From Skermania piniformis (lineage in GTDB: Bacteria > Actinomycetota > Actinomycetes > Mycobacteriales > Mycobacteriaceae), in NCBI RefSeq assembly GCF_019285775.1, contig NZ_CP079105.1, positions 3,666,603-3,730,602 on the forward strand: 64,000 nt of DNA, given 5' to 3'. The notes beneath the pieces are model-generated. The model was given only the letters and a program-made list of their open reading frames with translations, ran no database searches and was not told where the DNA came from. Below, piece by piece: positions 1 through 8,743 of the stretch (positions are counted from its first letter, which is position 1; each line of letters starts with the position of its first letter). A program made the translations under genes and the position numbers.

Positions 1-763
1 GGAGCAGTTCGGTCAGGTCACCGGTCGCCCCGGCCAACCGCGGCAGCGCGGCACCGATCGGGTCCCGATCCGCGGCGAGCCCGCTGACCAGCTGCTGCAG
101 CTGATCCAAGGTGGAGGAGAACTGGTCACCGCGCGCGTCGATGGTGGCCAGCACCTGATTCAGATTGGTGATCACGCTGCCGATCAGCTGATCCCGGTCG
201 GCCAAGGTCTTGCTGAACGAGCCGGTGCTGGAGAACAACGACACCAAGGTTTCGCCGGACCCCTGGAAGACCTGGATCAGCGCCGCGGTCAGATCGTTCA
301 CCTGCCCCGGGTCCAACCCCTGGAGCAACGGCTTGAATCCGCCCAACAACAGGTCCAGGTCGAGTGCGGGCGCGGTTCGTTCCGTCGGAATGGTCGAGCC
401 GGCCGACAGCGGGGCCAGCGAGCCGGGTCCCTCGAGCAACTCCAGATAGCGGTCGCCGACGAGATTCTCGTACCGCACGGTCGCTCGGGTGCTCTGCAGC
501 AGCGTGTATCGATCCTCCACATCGAAGTCGACGTGCGCGTAGTTGTCCGACCCGACCCGGACCTTGCCGACCGACCCGACCGGCACGCCGGCGATCCGCA
601 CCTTGTCGCCGCTGCGCAGGCCGGACGCGCTGGTGATCACCGCCTGGTATCCCTCGGTTCGGGAGAACGTGACCTGGCTGAACACGATGGCCAGGCCGGT
701 GAAGATCACCGTCATGACGACGGCGAAGATGCCCAGCTTCACCGTGGTCGCGGTATTCCTCAT
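1..763 (-). CDS. mce4B: Mce4B, Mce-family substrate-binding protein of the sterol importer (partial)
   Basis: This is the 5' part (254 codons) of a gene that leaves the window at its left edge. The ATG at 763 overlaps the mce4A stop (ATGA). The product starts with a short basic stretch and one hydrophobic segment (about residues 8-28, ending AIVFSQ), then the MCE/MlaD domain with the motifs GLRSGDKVRIAGVPVG and VRYENLVGDRYLEL, then the start of the helical region. Mce proteins form a periplasmic, cell-wall-spanning lipid channel with YrbE permeases. Being second after mce4A in an operon beside KstR-controlled sterol genes supports the mce4 assignment over other mce operons. The C-terminus is not visible. 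Confidence 0.88.
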   Translation of the reverse strand, partial: MRNTATTVKLGIFAVVMTVIFTGLAIVFSQVTFSRTEGYQAVITSASGLRSGDKVRIAGVPVGSVGKVRVGSDNYAHVDFDVEDRYTLLQSTRATVRYENLVGDRYLELLEGPGSLAPLSAGSTIPTERTAPALDLDLLLGGFKPLLQGLDPGQVNDLTAALIQVFQGSGETLVSLFSSTGSFSKTLADRDQLIGSVITNLNQVLATIDARGDQFSSTLDQLQQLVSGLAADRDPIGAALPRLAGATGDLTELL

Positions 764-1926
764 CCGGGCACCCCCGGATAGACGCCGCCGAACAACAGCT
801 GGAATACCTTGGGCGCGTTGAGCGTCAGCCGGGTGTTCGGCGCGAACGGCGCCCCCTCGCTGGTGTCGGTCACCACGTAGTTGGTGTGCCCTTCCGGTGG
901 GAACGGCAATCCGTGGCAGTTCGGGCCGCCGGTCGCGTTCACCTTCGGCAGACTGTCCGGATAGGTGTAGGGCTTGTCGCCGTAGGTGAACCCGGCGTTC
1001 AACGCGAGACCCTCCTGATCGCCACCGAAGATCTTCTCGGCGGTCGGTAGCGCGGTGGACAGCCCGACCAGCAGGCAGGTCAGCACCGGGTGGTACTCGT
1101 CGAGTAGGCCGGTGGTCGGTTCCAGCAGATCCAGTGCGGTGCCCAGGTCGCGCTCGTTCGCAGTGAGCACCGAGTTCGCGGTATCGCCGAGCCCGATCAC
1201 GCTGAGCAGCAACGTGTCCAACGCCTGATCCTCGTCGACGACGGTCTTTCCGATCGCGGTGGCGTTGTCCACCACCCGCAGAAAGTTGTCGGCCTCGTCG
1301 GCGTAAAGGTTGGTCACCTCGGCCGCGGCGGTGAAGTCGCGTTGCAGCGCGGGCAGCGAAGGGTTGATGTCGGCCAGATAGGTGTCGGCGGTGGTCAGCA
1401 GGGTGCCGAGCGTGGCTCCGCGCCCGTTCAACGCCTCGGCCAGTGCGCCCAGGGTGGCGTTCAGCTTCTCCGGCCGGATCTTCGCCAGCAGATCGGACAG
1501 ATGCTGGAACAGAGTGTTGAACTCGACGGTGACCGCGTCGGCCGGCACCGTGGATCCGGCGGTCAGCCGATCGGTCGACGGCCGGGCGGGGATCCGAAAA
1601 TTGACATACTTGGCGCCGAACACCGTGGTCGAGCGGATGTCGACGAGGGCGTTGGCGGGGAGCAGGGAGAGTTTGTCCGGCTGCATGGCGAGCTCGATCT
1701 CGGCACCGTCGCCGACCTGGGAGATCGACGCGACCCGGCCGATCTCCACACCCCGCAACTTCACCTTCGCGTCCGGGTCCATCACCAGCCCGGAGCGCGG
1801 CGCGGTCACCGTGATCGGCACGGTGGAGGTGAACGCTCCGCGGAACATGCCGAGGGCGACCACCACTATCGCGACCAGGCTCAGCACGAACGCCGCGCCG
1901 GCCAACTTCTTCGTTCCGCTGCTCAC
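760..1926 (-). CDS. mce4A: Mce4A, Mce-family protein of the sterol importer
   Basis: A 388-residue Mce protein read from a GTG at 1926, three bases after the yrbE4B stop. It has one N-terminal hydrophobic anchor (about residues 9-29), an MCE domain (about 35-110, with KLRGVEIGRV and FGAKYVNF), and a long helical MCE region followed by a Pro/Gly-rich tail with the pair of cysteines typical of MceA C-termini. Family role: subunit of a multiprotein lipid importer; the Mce4 version takes up cholesterol. The assignment to Mce4 rests on the neighbourhood (SDR, ferredoxin and fadE26 upstream, as at Rv3499c-Rv3504). It overlaps mce4B by four bases, implying translational coupling. Confidence 0.9.
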   Translation of the reverse strand: MSSGTKKLAGAAFVLSLVAIVVVALGMFRGAFTSTVPITVTAPRSGLVMDPDAKVKLRGVEIGRVASISQVGDGAEIELAMQPDKLSLLPANALVDIRSTTVFGAKYVNFRIPARPSTDRLTAGSTVPADAVTVEFNTLFQHLSDLLAKIRPEKLNATLGALAEALNGRGATLGTLLTTADTYLADINPSLPALQRDFTAAAEVTNLYADEADNFLRVVDNATAIGKTVVDEDQALDTLLLSVIGLGDTANSVLTANERDLGTALDLLEPTTGLLDEYHPVLTCLLVGLSTALPTAEKIFGGDQEGLALNAGFTYGDKPYTYPDSLPKVNATGGPNCHGLPFPPEGHTNYVVTDTSEGAPFAPNTRLTLNAPKVFQLLFGGVYPGVPG

Positions 1927-1929
1927 CGA

Positions 1930-2784
1930 CTATCCCGAGAGGTTGAAGTTGCCGGAGGTGCCGTAGATGGCGAGCGAGATCAGCAAGGTGATCGTGACCA
2001 CGGTGACCAGCGAGGCGCGCACCGCGTTGCCGACCGCGACGCCGACGCCGGCCGGACCGCCGCTGGCGTTGTACCCGTAGTAGGTGTGGATCAGCATCAC
2101 CGCCATGGCCATCGCGATCGCTTGGACGAACGACCAGAGAATGTCGGTCGGGATGAGGAACGTACTGAAATAGTGGTCGTATACGCCGGGCGACTGCCCG
2201 TACAGCAACACCGTCGCCGATCGGCTGGCCACGAACGAGGCGATCACCGCGAGCGAGTACAGCGGCACGATCGCGATCATCCCGGCGAGCACTCGGGTAC
2301 TGACCAGGTACGGCATCGACGGGATGGCCATCACCTCGAGTGCGTCGATCTCCTCGGAGATCCGCATCGCGCCGAGCTGAGCGGTCGAACCGGCCCCGAT
2401 GGTGGCCGCCAAGCCGATCCCGGCGATCACCGGGGCGGCGATACGCACGTTGATGAACGCGGCGAAGAAGCCGGTCAGCGCTTCGACGCCGATATTGCCC
2501 AGCGAGCTGTAGCCCTGTACGGCGATCGTCCCGCCGGAGAACAGGGTGAGGAACCCGACGATCGCGACGGTGCCGCCGATCACCGCGAGCGCGCCGGTGC
2601 CCATGCTGATCTCGGCGATGAGTCGCACCGTCTCGCGCGGGTACCGCACCAACGCGCGCGGCATCTGCCCCAACACCCGGGCGAAGAACAACGCCTGATC
2701 GCCGATCGAGTCGAGCGACCGGGAACTCCGGTTCAACCGACCGATCAATCGCGGATACCGCTGCGATACCACTGCTACCGCCAT
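1930..2784 (-). CDS. yrbE4B: YrbE4B, MlaE-type permease of the Mce4 importer
   Basis: A 284-residue integral membrane protein of the YrbE/MlaE permease family. Several hydrophobic segments are visible (around residues 60-85, 110-140, 170-200, 210-240 and 250-275). The signature loop between helices, GAMRISEEIDALEVMAIPS, is the family's E-E-DAL-M element. The gene starts with ATG at 2784, four bases after the yrbE4A stop. It is expected to pair with YrbE4A as the permease of an ABC-type lipid importer driven by an ATPase (MceG) encoded elsewhere. Length and position match the family norm. Confidence 0.93.
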   Translation of the reverse strand: MAVAVVSQRYPRLIGRLNRSSRSLDSIGDQALFFARVLGQMPRALVRYPRETVRLIAEISMGTGALAVIGGTVAIVGFLTLFSGGTIAVQGYSSLGNIGVEALTGFFAAFINVRIAAPVIAGIGLAATIGAGSTAQLGAMRISEEIDALEVMAIPSMPYLVSTRVLAGMIAIVPLYSLAVIASFVASRSATVLLYGQSPGVYDHYFSTFLIPTDILWSFVQAIAMAMAVMLIHTYYGYNASGGPAGVGVAVGNAVRASLVTVVTITLLISLAIYGTSGNFNLSG

Positions 2785-2788
2785 CTCG

Positions 2789-3553
2789 TCACCTCGCCGT
2801 GAGCTTGATGCCGATAGCGGTGAGCACGACGTTCACCACGAAGAGAGCCATGAACGCGAAGACGACGGTCTGGTTCACCGCGTCGCCCACGCTCTTCGGG
2901 CCGCCCTTCACGTTCAGCCCCAGATAGCACGCCATCATCCCGGCGATCAGCCCGAACAATCCGGCTTTGGCCTGCGAGATCATCAACTCGGGAAAACCGG
3001 TGAGCAGGGTCAGGCCGTTGACGAACGCCCCGGGATTGACGTCCTGCAGAAACACCGAGAAGAGAAAGCCGCCGAGGATGCCGATGGTGCAGACCAGGCC
3101 GTTGAGCAGGAGCGCGACGAACATCGAGGCCAACACCCGCGGCACCACCAGGCGCTGGATCGGGTCGATGCCCAGTACCCGCATCGCGTCGATCTCTTCT
3201 CGGATGGTCCGCGCGCCGAGATCGGCACACACGGCGGTCGCGCCCGCACCGGCCACGATGAGCACGGTCACAATCGGGCCGACCTGGGTGATCGCGCCGA
3301 GCGCGGCACCCGCCCCGCTCAGATCGGCGGCGCCGATCTCGCGCAACAGGATGTTGAGCGTGAAGCTGACCAGCACGGTGAACGGGATGGCGACCAGCAC
3401 GGTGGGCACGATGGACACCCGGGCGATGAACCAGGACTGCTCGATGAATTCGTGCAGCTGGAACGGCCGGCGCAGCGAGGCCCGGGCGGTGGCAACGACC
3501 AATTCGAAGAAGCCGCCGACCGCGCGGAGCGGGACGGCAAGGACGTCGTTCAT
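2789..3553 (-). CDS. yrbE4A: YrbE4A, MlaE-type permease of the Mce4 importer
   Basis: A 254-residue permease with the MlaE/YrbE signature IREEIDAMRVLGIDPI (about residues 137-152) and at least five hydrophobic segments. The start is ATG at 3553, set by a strong Shine-Dalgarno sequence (GAGGAGGTGATC just upstream). It is the first mce gene of the operon; 67 bases separate it from the upstream SDR gene on the same strand and contain no KstR-like site, so expression probably depends on the operator at 4529. It works with YrbE4B in the cytoplasmic membrane to import sterols. Confidence 0.93.
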   Translation of the reverse strand: MNDVLAVPLRAVGGFFELVVATARASLRRPFQLHEFIEQSWFIARVSIVPTVLVAIPFTVLVSFTLNILLREIGAADLSGAGAALGAITQVGPIVTVLIVAGAGATAVCADLGARTIREEIDAMRVLGIDPIQRLVVPRVLASMFVALLLNGLVCTIGILGGFLFSVFLQDVNPGAFVNGLTLLTGFPELMISQAKAGLFGLIAGMMACYLGLNVKGGPKSVGDAVNQTVVFAFMALFVVNVVLTAIGIKLTAR

Positions 3554-3620
3554 CTGATCACCTCCTCACTCACCGGCCATCCTGGCCGATCAGCGGAGTA
3601 TTGCGGGGAGCTTTGACGCA

Positions 3621-4517
3621 CTAGCTCAACCGCAGCGCATCGGAAGCGGAAAAAGTCCGGTTCGGATCCCGGTCGGCGAAGTAGCCCCCCAGTCGGTCGG
3701 CCAGATCCGCCGCAGTCCACGTTCCCTCGACCGCGTCGAACCGCTGCTCGACCGTCGGGGCGGCCAGCAGCGCGACCATGCCGCCGTACACCACGAACAG
3801 CTGCCCGTTCACCGAATCCGCTGCCGGCGAGGCCAAGTAGCTGACGAACGTGCCAACGTGCGCGGGGTCGAGCGGATCGGCACCCACCCCGACCGCGCCG
3901 AAGACGCTTTCGGTCATCGCGGTCCGGGCGCGGGGACAGATCGCGTTCGCCCGCACCCCGTATCGGGCCAGCACCCGCGCCGCCGACAGCGTCAACGTGG
4001 TGATTCCGGCCTTGGCCGCGCCGTAGTTGGCCTGCCCTTCGGGCCCGAGCAGTCCCGCCTCCGACGATGTGTTGATCAGGCGGCCGTAGATCGGTTTGCC
4101 CGCGGCCTTGGCGGCTGCCCGCCAGTGCGCCGCGGCGTTGCGGGTGAGCAGGAAGTGGCCGCGCAGGTGGACCTTCACGACCAGGTCCCAGTCGTCGTCG
4201 GTCATGTTGAACAGCATCCGGTCGCGCACCAGGCCGGCATTGTTGACCACGATGTGCGGGCCGCCGGAGCGCTGCGCGGCCTCGATCAGCCGGTCGGCCG
4301 TGGCCCGTTCGCCGATGTCGCCGGCGACCGGTACCACCTCGGCGCCGAGTTCCCGGATCGCTGCCACCGTGCCGGCCAGCGCCTCGTCCGCGAGATCGTT
4401 GATCACGACTCCGGCACCGGCCCCGGCCAACGCCAGCGCCTCGGCCCGCCCCAGTCCGGCACCGGCCCCGGTGACGATCGCGGTCATCCCGTCCAGGGAC
4501 GTGCTGTCGCTGCTCAC
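3621..4517 (-). CDS. hsd4A: SDR-family oxidoreductase (Rv3502c/Hsd4A-like)
   Basis: A 298-residue classical short-chain dehydrogenase. It shows the NAD(P)-binding TGAGAGLG motif near residue 20, the NNAG motif and the catalytic YGAAK. The start chosen is GTG at 4517 because translation further upstream would run through the KstR operator. In mycobacteria the orthologous gene sits immediately upstream of yrbE4A; Hsd4A there acts on side-chain beta-hydroxyacyl-CoA and 17beta-hydroxysteroids. The same position here supports orthology, but exact substrate use cannot be read from sequence. The stretch after YGAAK shows VLARYGVRANAICPRARTAMTE, the usual SDR substrate-loop region. Confidence 0.8.
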   Translation of the reverse strand: MSSDSTSLDGMTAIVTGAGAGLGRAEALALAGAGAGVVINDLADEALAGTVAAIRELGAEVVPVAGDIGERATADRLIEAAQRSGGPHIVVNNAGLVRDRMLFNMTDDDWDLVVKVHLRGHFLLTRNAAAHWRAAAKAAGKPIYGRLINTSSEAGLLGPEGQANYGAAKAGITTLTLSAARVLARYGVRANAICPRARTAMTESVFGAVGVGADPLDPAHVGTFVSYLASPAADSVNGQLFVVYGGMVALLAAPTVEQRFDAVEGTWTAADLADRLGGYFADRDPNRTFSASDALRLS

Positions 4518-4528
4518 GGCGCCGACTC

Positions 4529-4542
4529 TAGAACGTGTTCTC
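4529..4542 (-). promoter_or_regulatory. KstR operator upstream of hsd4A-mce4
   Basis: TAGAACGTGTTCTC matches the KstR consensus TnnAACnnGTTnnA at all but the last base. It ends 11 bases before the hsd4A start codon and lies in the 47-base gap between fdxD and hsd4A, both on the minus strand, so it should control hsd4A and the mce4 genes separately from fdxD. Confidence 0.8.
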
Positions 4543-4564
4543 ACTCCGCGTAGGGGGTTTCGGG

Positions 4565-4756
4565 TCAGTCGGTCGCCGAGAGTGCCGCGCGCGGGCACTG
4601 GGCGATCGCATCGCGCAGCACACCCTCCTGGTCGGCCGGCACGCCGTCCGCAGCGAACTGCAGGTTGTCTGCGTCATCCAGCTCGAACAGGTCCGGTGCG
4701 AGGAGCACGCACACCCCGTTGGCCTCGCATCTGTCCCAGTCCACTTCGATCTTCAT
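4565..4756 (-). CDS. fdxD: Small ferredoxin (FdxD-like)
   Basis: A 63-residue ferredoxin starting with ATG at 4756. The iron-sulfur cysteines visible are Cys10, Cys16 (RCEANGVC) and Cys54 (QCP). The second position of the usual motif is not Cys (Asn13), the pattern of single-cluster 3Fe-4S-type or variant ferredoxins that feed actinobacterial P450s. It lies divergently from fadE26 with a perfect KstR site between them. The M. tuberculosis equivalent, FdxD (Rv3503c), has been proposed as an electron donor to cholesterol-oxidising P450s, so CYP125 at 22549 is a plausible partner; that pairing is inferred. Confidence 0.85.
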   Translation of the reverse strand: MKIEVDWDRCEANGVCVLLAPDLFELDDADNLQFAADGVPADQEGVLRDAIAQCPRAALSATD

Positions 4757-4792
4757 CTGAGCGCCCCTTACCGTCGCATGGCGTCCCAAGAC

Positions 4793-4806
4793 TAGAACCT
4801 GTTCCA
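4793..4806. promoter_or_regulatory. KstR operator between fdxD and fadE26
   Basis: TAGAACCTGTTCCA fits the KstR consensus at every specified position. It lies 36 bases upstream of the fdxD start and 77 bases upstream of the fadE26 start, and so can serve both divergent units. Confidence 0.88.
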
Positions 4807-4883
4807 TGTGGTGTGCAATGATCGGAACACCGGCTCCGGCCACATTCGCGGTGGCTGGCTCGCCGCCGCAGGAGAGGTCGCCG

Positions 4884-6062
4884 ATGCGCATCACCTACAC
4901 CCCCGAACAGCAGCAGCTCCGGGAAGAGTTGCGGAGCTACTTCGCCGAGCTGATCACCCCGGAGCGGCGCGCAGCACTGACCGCGAGTGGCGGCGAGATG
5001 GGCGCAGGCTCGGTCTATCGCGACGTGGTCGCCCGGATGGGCGCCGACGGCTGGCTCACCCTCGGCTGGCCCGCGGAGTACGGCGGCCAGGACCGGCCGA
5101 TGATCGACCAGCTCATCTTTTCCGACGAGGCCGCGGTCGCCGGGGCCCCGGTCCCGTTTCTGACCATCAACACGGTCGCGCCCACGATCATGGCGTTCGG
5201 CAGCGCCGAGCAGAAGCAGTTCTTCCTGCCCCGGATTTCGGCCGGCGAGCTGCATTTCTCGATCGGCTACTCCGAGCCGAGCGCCGGCACCGACCTGGCC
5301 GGCCTGCGCACCACCGCGGTACGGGACGGCGACGAGTATGTGATCAACGGTCAGAAGATGTGGACCAGCCTGATCGCCTATGCCGACTACGTCTGGCTGG
5401 CTGCCCGGACCGACCCGGATGCCAAGAAACACAAGGGAATCACGGTCTTCATCGTGCCGACCGACACGCCGGGTTTCTCCTGGACCCCGGTCCACACCAT
5501 GTCCGGTGTCGACACCAGCGCCACCTACTATTCCGACGTCCGGGTCCCGGCCACCGCAATCGTCGGGCAACTGAACGGTGGCTGGGGGCTGATGACCAAT
5601 CAGCTCAACCACGAACGCGTCGCATTGACGTCCGCGGCATCGCTGCAGACCTCGCTGCGTGCGGTGCGCGAGTGGGCGCAGCAGACGAAGGGGCCCGACG
5701 GCTCCCGGGTGATCGACCAGGAATGGGTGCAGATCAATCTGGCCCGGGTGCACGCGAAGGTCGAGTACCTGAAGTTGCTGAACTGGGAGATCGTCTCGTC
5801 CGGGGACAGCCTGCAGAAGTGGAACGCATCCGCGTGCAAGGTCTACGGCACCGAACTCGCGACCGAGGCCTACCGGTTGCTGATGGAAGTGCTCGGCCCG
5901 GTTGCGTACCTGCGGCCGGACTCGCCGGGCGCGGTGCTCCGCGGGCGGATCGAGCGGATGCAGCGGGCGGCCCTGGTCCTCACCTTCGGCGGCGGAACCA
6001 ACGAGGTGCAGCGCGACATCATCGCGATGGCGGCACTGGGTCAGCCGCCGGCGAAACGCTAG
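4884..6062 (+). CDS. fadE26: Acyl-CoA dehydrogenase FadE26 (ChsE4), side-chain beta-oxidation
   Basis: A 392-residue acyl-CoA dehydrogenase. The ATG at 4884 is chosen because it follows a purine-rich GGAGAGG element and gives the usual N-terminus (MRITYTPEQQQLREELR). Family landmarks are YSEPSAGTDLAGL and MWTSLIAYADYVW in the FAD-binding region and GGGTNEVQRDIIA near the C-terminus. In M. tuberculosis FadE26 and FadE27 form a heterotetramer (ChsE4-ChsE5) that dehydrogenates the C8 side chain of 3-oxocholest-4-en-26-oyl-CoA. The adjacent fadE27-like gene 18 bases downstream fits this. Regulation by KstR is expected from the site at 4793. Confidence 0.9.
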   Translation: MRITYTPEQQQLREELRSYFAELITPERRAALTASGGEMGAGSVYRDVVARMGADGWLTLGWPAEYGGQDRPMIDQLIFSDEAAVAGAPVPFLTINTVAPTIMAFGSAEQKQFFLPRISAGELHFSIGYSEPSAGTDLAGLRTTAVRDGDEYVINGQKMWTSLIAYADYVWLAARTDPDAKKHKGITVFIVPTDTPGFSWTPVHTMSGVDTSATYYSDVRVPATAIVGQLNGGWGLMTNQLNHERVALTSAASLQTSLRAVREWAQQTKGPDGSRVIDQEWVQINLARVHAKVEYLKLLNWEIVSSGDSLQKWNASACKVYGTELATEAYRLLMEVLGPVAYLRPDSPGAVLRGRIERMQRAALVLTFGGGTNEVQRDIIAMAALGQPPAKR

Positions 6063-6080
6063 GGACGAGAGGCTTCTGCT

Positions 6081-7187
6081 GTGGATTTCACCCTCACCGA
6101 CGCACAACGCGACCTGGCCGGGCTGACCGCCGAGATCGCCGGCAAGCTGGTCACTGCCGAACGACAGCGCGAATTGGACAGCGCGCCGGACCGATTCGAC
6201 GACCGACTGTGGTCCGCGCTCGCCGCCGCCGGGGTGCTCGGGGCCGCGCTTCCGGAACCGGCCGGCGGCGGATTCGGTCTGCTGGAACAGATGTCGGTGC
6301 TACGCGAACTCGGTCGACATGTCGCCGCGGTCCCCTATCAAACCTCGATAGTGGGCGCGGCCGATACCCTGGCCGAGTTCGGCGACACCACCCAGCGCGA
6401 GCTCGCCCGACGGGCCGGCGCCGGCGAAACGATTCTCGGTGTGGCGCTGGCCGAAGCGGAAAATTGGGACCCTGCGCAACCCACCACGACCGCGGTTGCC
6501 GACGGTCCGAGTTGGCTGCTCACCGGAACGAAGATCACCGTGCCGTTTGCGGCGCTCACGTCCCACCTGCTGGTCACCGCCGGCACCGCCGCCGGGCCGG
6601 CGCTGTTCCTGGTCGAGACCGGCGCGCCCGGCGTGACGGTGACCCGGGAACTGGTCGTCGACGAATCCGCGCAGTCCCAGGTCGATTTCGCCGCAGCGGC
6701 GGCCCAGCCGGTCGGCCCGCTCGACCGCGGCACCGAAGCGATCGGCCGACTGCTCGCCCGGCTGTCGGTCGGCATCGCCGCCACCCAGCTCGGCACGCTG
6801 GAGCGTGGACTGGAGCTGGTCAGCGAGTACGCACGCGAGCGCATCCAGTTCGATCGTCCGATCGGTAGTTTCCAGGCGGTAGCACAACGCCTGGCCGACG
6901 CCTACATCGACGTGCAAGGTTTGCGGCTCACCATGTGGCAGGCCGCGTGGCGGCTCGCCGCGGGACTACCAGCCGAGGCCGAGGTACACACCGCGAAGTT
7001 CTGGGCAGCCGACGCCGGACATCGGGTATCGCACACGATCGTGCACGTACACGGCGGCGTCGGAATCGACACCGACCACATCGTGCAGCGCTACTTCACC
7101 GCCGCCAAGCACAACGAGTTCGCGCTCGGCGGCGCCACCGATCACCTGCGCGGACTGGGCACCATCCTCGCCGACGTTCCGGCCTGA
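6081..7187 (+). CDS. fadE27: Acyl-CoA dehydrogenase FadE27 (ChsE5), partner of FadE26
   Basis: A 368-residue acyl-CoA dehydrogenase starting with GTG at 6081. It begins MDFTLTDAQRDLAGL, has the FDRPIGSFQAVAQRLAD motif of the C-terminal helical domain, and ends with HVHGGVGIDTDHIVQRYF instead of the GTNEVQR motif of its neighbour. This division of motifs between two unlike subunits is typical of the alpha2beta2 steroid acyl-CoA dehydrogenases. It is expected to form ChsE4-ChsE5 with FadE26. The next gene, fadD17, starts 5 bases after its stop, so the three genes form one operon. Confidence 0.9.
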   Translation: MDFTLTDAQRDLAGLTAEIAGKLVTAERQRELDSAPDRFDDRLWSALAAAGVLGAALPEPAGGGFGLLEQMSVLRELGRHVAAVPYQTSIVGAADTLAEFGDTTQRELARRAGAGETILGVALAEAENWDPAQPTTTAVADGPSWLLTGTKITVPFAALTSHLLVTAGTAAGPALFLVETGAPGVTVTRELVVDESAQSQVDFAAAAAQPVGPLDRGTEAIGRLLARLSVGIAATQLGTLERGLELVSEYARERIQFDRPIGSFQAVAQRLADAYIDVQGLRLTMWQAAWRLAAGLPAEAEVHTAKFWAADAGHRVSHTIVHVHGGVGIDTDHIVQRYFTAAKHNEFALGGATDHLRGLGTILADVPA

Positions 7188-7192
7188 TCGCG

Positions 7193-8743
7193 GTGGTCGA
7201 TACGACCGTCACCGAACTGCTGAACCGGGTCCGCGACCGGCACGACATCGCCGTCCGATTCGAGGACTCCAGCCAGTCCTGGGCCGACCACGTAGCCGGC
7301 GCCGCCGGGCGAGCAGCCTGGCTGCGCGCCCGGCTGGACCCCACTCGTCCGCCGCACTTCGGCGTACTGGCCGACAATTCACCGGAGTTCTCGGCCCTGC
7401 TGATCGGCGCGGCCCTGTCCGGGTCGGTGTTGGTCGGGCTGAACACCACCCGCCGCGGCACCGCGCTGACCCGCGACATCGCCCGCACCGATTGCCAATT
7501 GGTGCTGACCGAGGCCGGGTACGAACCACTGCTCGCCGGCCTCGACCTCGGTGTTCCGGTGCTCCGGATCGATTCCGCGCAGTGGGCGCGGGAGCTGGCA
7601 CCGCACGCCGGCGCTCGCTACGACCCGGTCCCGGCCACCCCGGACGATCTGCTGATGCTGGTCTTCACCTCCGGCACGTCCGGCGAACCCAAGGCGGTGC
7701 GGTGCACCCACGACAAGGTCGGCTTTCCCGGCGCCGTGCTGGCCGAACGAATGGGTCTGGGCGCGGCCGACACGGTCTACCTGACCATGCCGATGTTCCA
7801 TTCGAACGCGATCATGGCCGGCTGGTCGGTCGCGCTGTCCGGCGGGACCAACCTGGCCATCCGGCGCCGATTCTCGGCCTCGGCGTTTCTGGCCGACGTC
7901 CGCCGGTTCGGCGCCACGTTCGCCAACTACGTCGGCAAACCGCTGGCCTACGTCCTGGCAACGCCGGAACGCCCGGACGACGCGGACAATCCGTTGCGGA
8001 TGATGTACGGAAACGAGGCCTCGGCCGCGGTATCGCAACGCTTCGGCGAACGGTTCGGCGTGCTGATGCTGGACGCGTTCGGTTCGTCCGAAGGCGGCAT
8101 CGGAATCCCGCCGGACCCGACCGCACCGCCCGGCGCGCTGGGCCGGCTACCGGCCGGGGTAGCGGTGCTCGACGAAGCCGGCCGGCCGTGCCCGCCCGGC
8201 GTGATCGGCGAGTTGGTCAACACCGACGGACCCGGTTTCTTCGCCGGCTACTACCGCGATCCGGCCGCCGACGCCGAACGGATGCGGGACGGCCGCTACC
8301 ACAGCGGCGACCTCGGCTACCTCGACGAGCAGGGGTATGTGTACTTCGCCGGGCGCACATCGGGCTGGTTGCGGGTGGACGGGGAGAATCTGGGCACCGC
8401 CCCGATCGAACGAATCCTTGTTCGCTGCCCGGCAATCGAACGGGCGGCGGTGTATGCCGTGCCCGACCCGGACGGGGGCGATCGGGCGGCGGCGGCCGTG
8501 GTCGCCGCCACCTTGACCCCCGCGATGCTCACCGAGTTCCTGGCCGCACAGCCCGACCTCGGTCCCAAGCAACGGCCCCGCTACGTCCGGATCGCCGCCG
8601 ACCTGCCGCAGACCGCCACGTTCAAGGTCGCGGTCCGCGAACTCCAGACTCAGGGTCTCGACACCGACGACCCGATCTGGGAATGGCGCGACGGCAGCTA
8701 CCAGCCCCTCGAGGCGGCTGTCACCGAGAAGCCCGCAGGCTGA
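7193..8743 (+). CDS. fadD17: Steroid acyl-CoA synthetase FadD17
   Basis: A 516-residue adenylate-forming ligase from GTG at 7193. Longer readings upstream would overlap fadE27 and lack family similarity. The AMP-binding P-loop is FTSGTSGEPKAVRCTH (about residues 161-176), the motif GRYHSGDLGYLDEQGYVYFAGR marks the hinge region, and TFKVAVREL holds the C-terminal lysine. FadD17 of related bacteria makes CoA thioesters of steroids with a shortened side chain; the position after fadE26-fadE27 matches Rv3504-Rv3506. Its last 23 bases are antisense to the end of the hipA-like gene. Confidence 0.87.
   Translation: MVDTTVTELLNRVRDRHDIAVRFEDSSQSWADHVAGAAGRAAWLRARLDPTRPPHFGVLADNSPEFSALLIGAALSGSVLVGLNTTRRGTALTRDIARTDCQLVLTEAGYEPLLAGLDLGVPVLRIDSAQWARELAPHAGARYDPVPATPDDLLMLVFTSGTSGEPKAVRCTHDKVGFPGAVLAERMGLGAADTVYLTMPMFHSNAIMAGWSVALSGGTNLAIRRRFSASAFLADVRRFGATFANYVGKPLAYVLATPERPDDADNPLRMMYGNEASAAVSQRFGERFGVLMLDAFGSSEGGIGIPPDPTAPPGALGRLPAGVAVLDEAGRPCPPGVIGELVNTDGPGFFAGYYRDPAADAERMRDGRYHSGDLGYLDEQGYVYFAGRTSGWLRVDGENLGTAPIERILVRCPAIERAAVYAVPDPDGGDRAAAAVVAATLTPAMLTEFLAAQPDLGPKQRPRYVRIAADLPQTATFKVAVRELQTQGLDTDDPIWEWRDGSYQPLEAAVTEKPAG

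Noticed and set aside
4808-6868. Long plus-strand Arg-rich frame over fadE26 and fadE27
   Set aside because: It is an out-of-frame shadow in GC-rich DNA; both FadE frames have clear family motifs.
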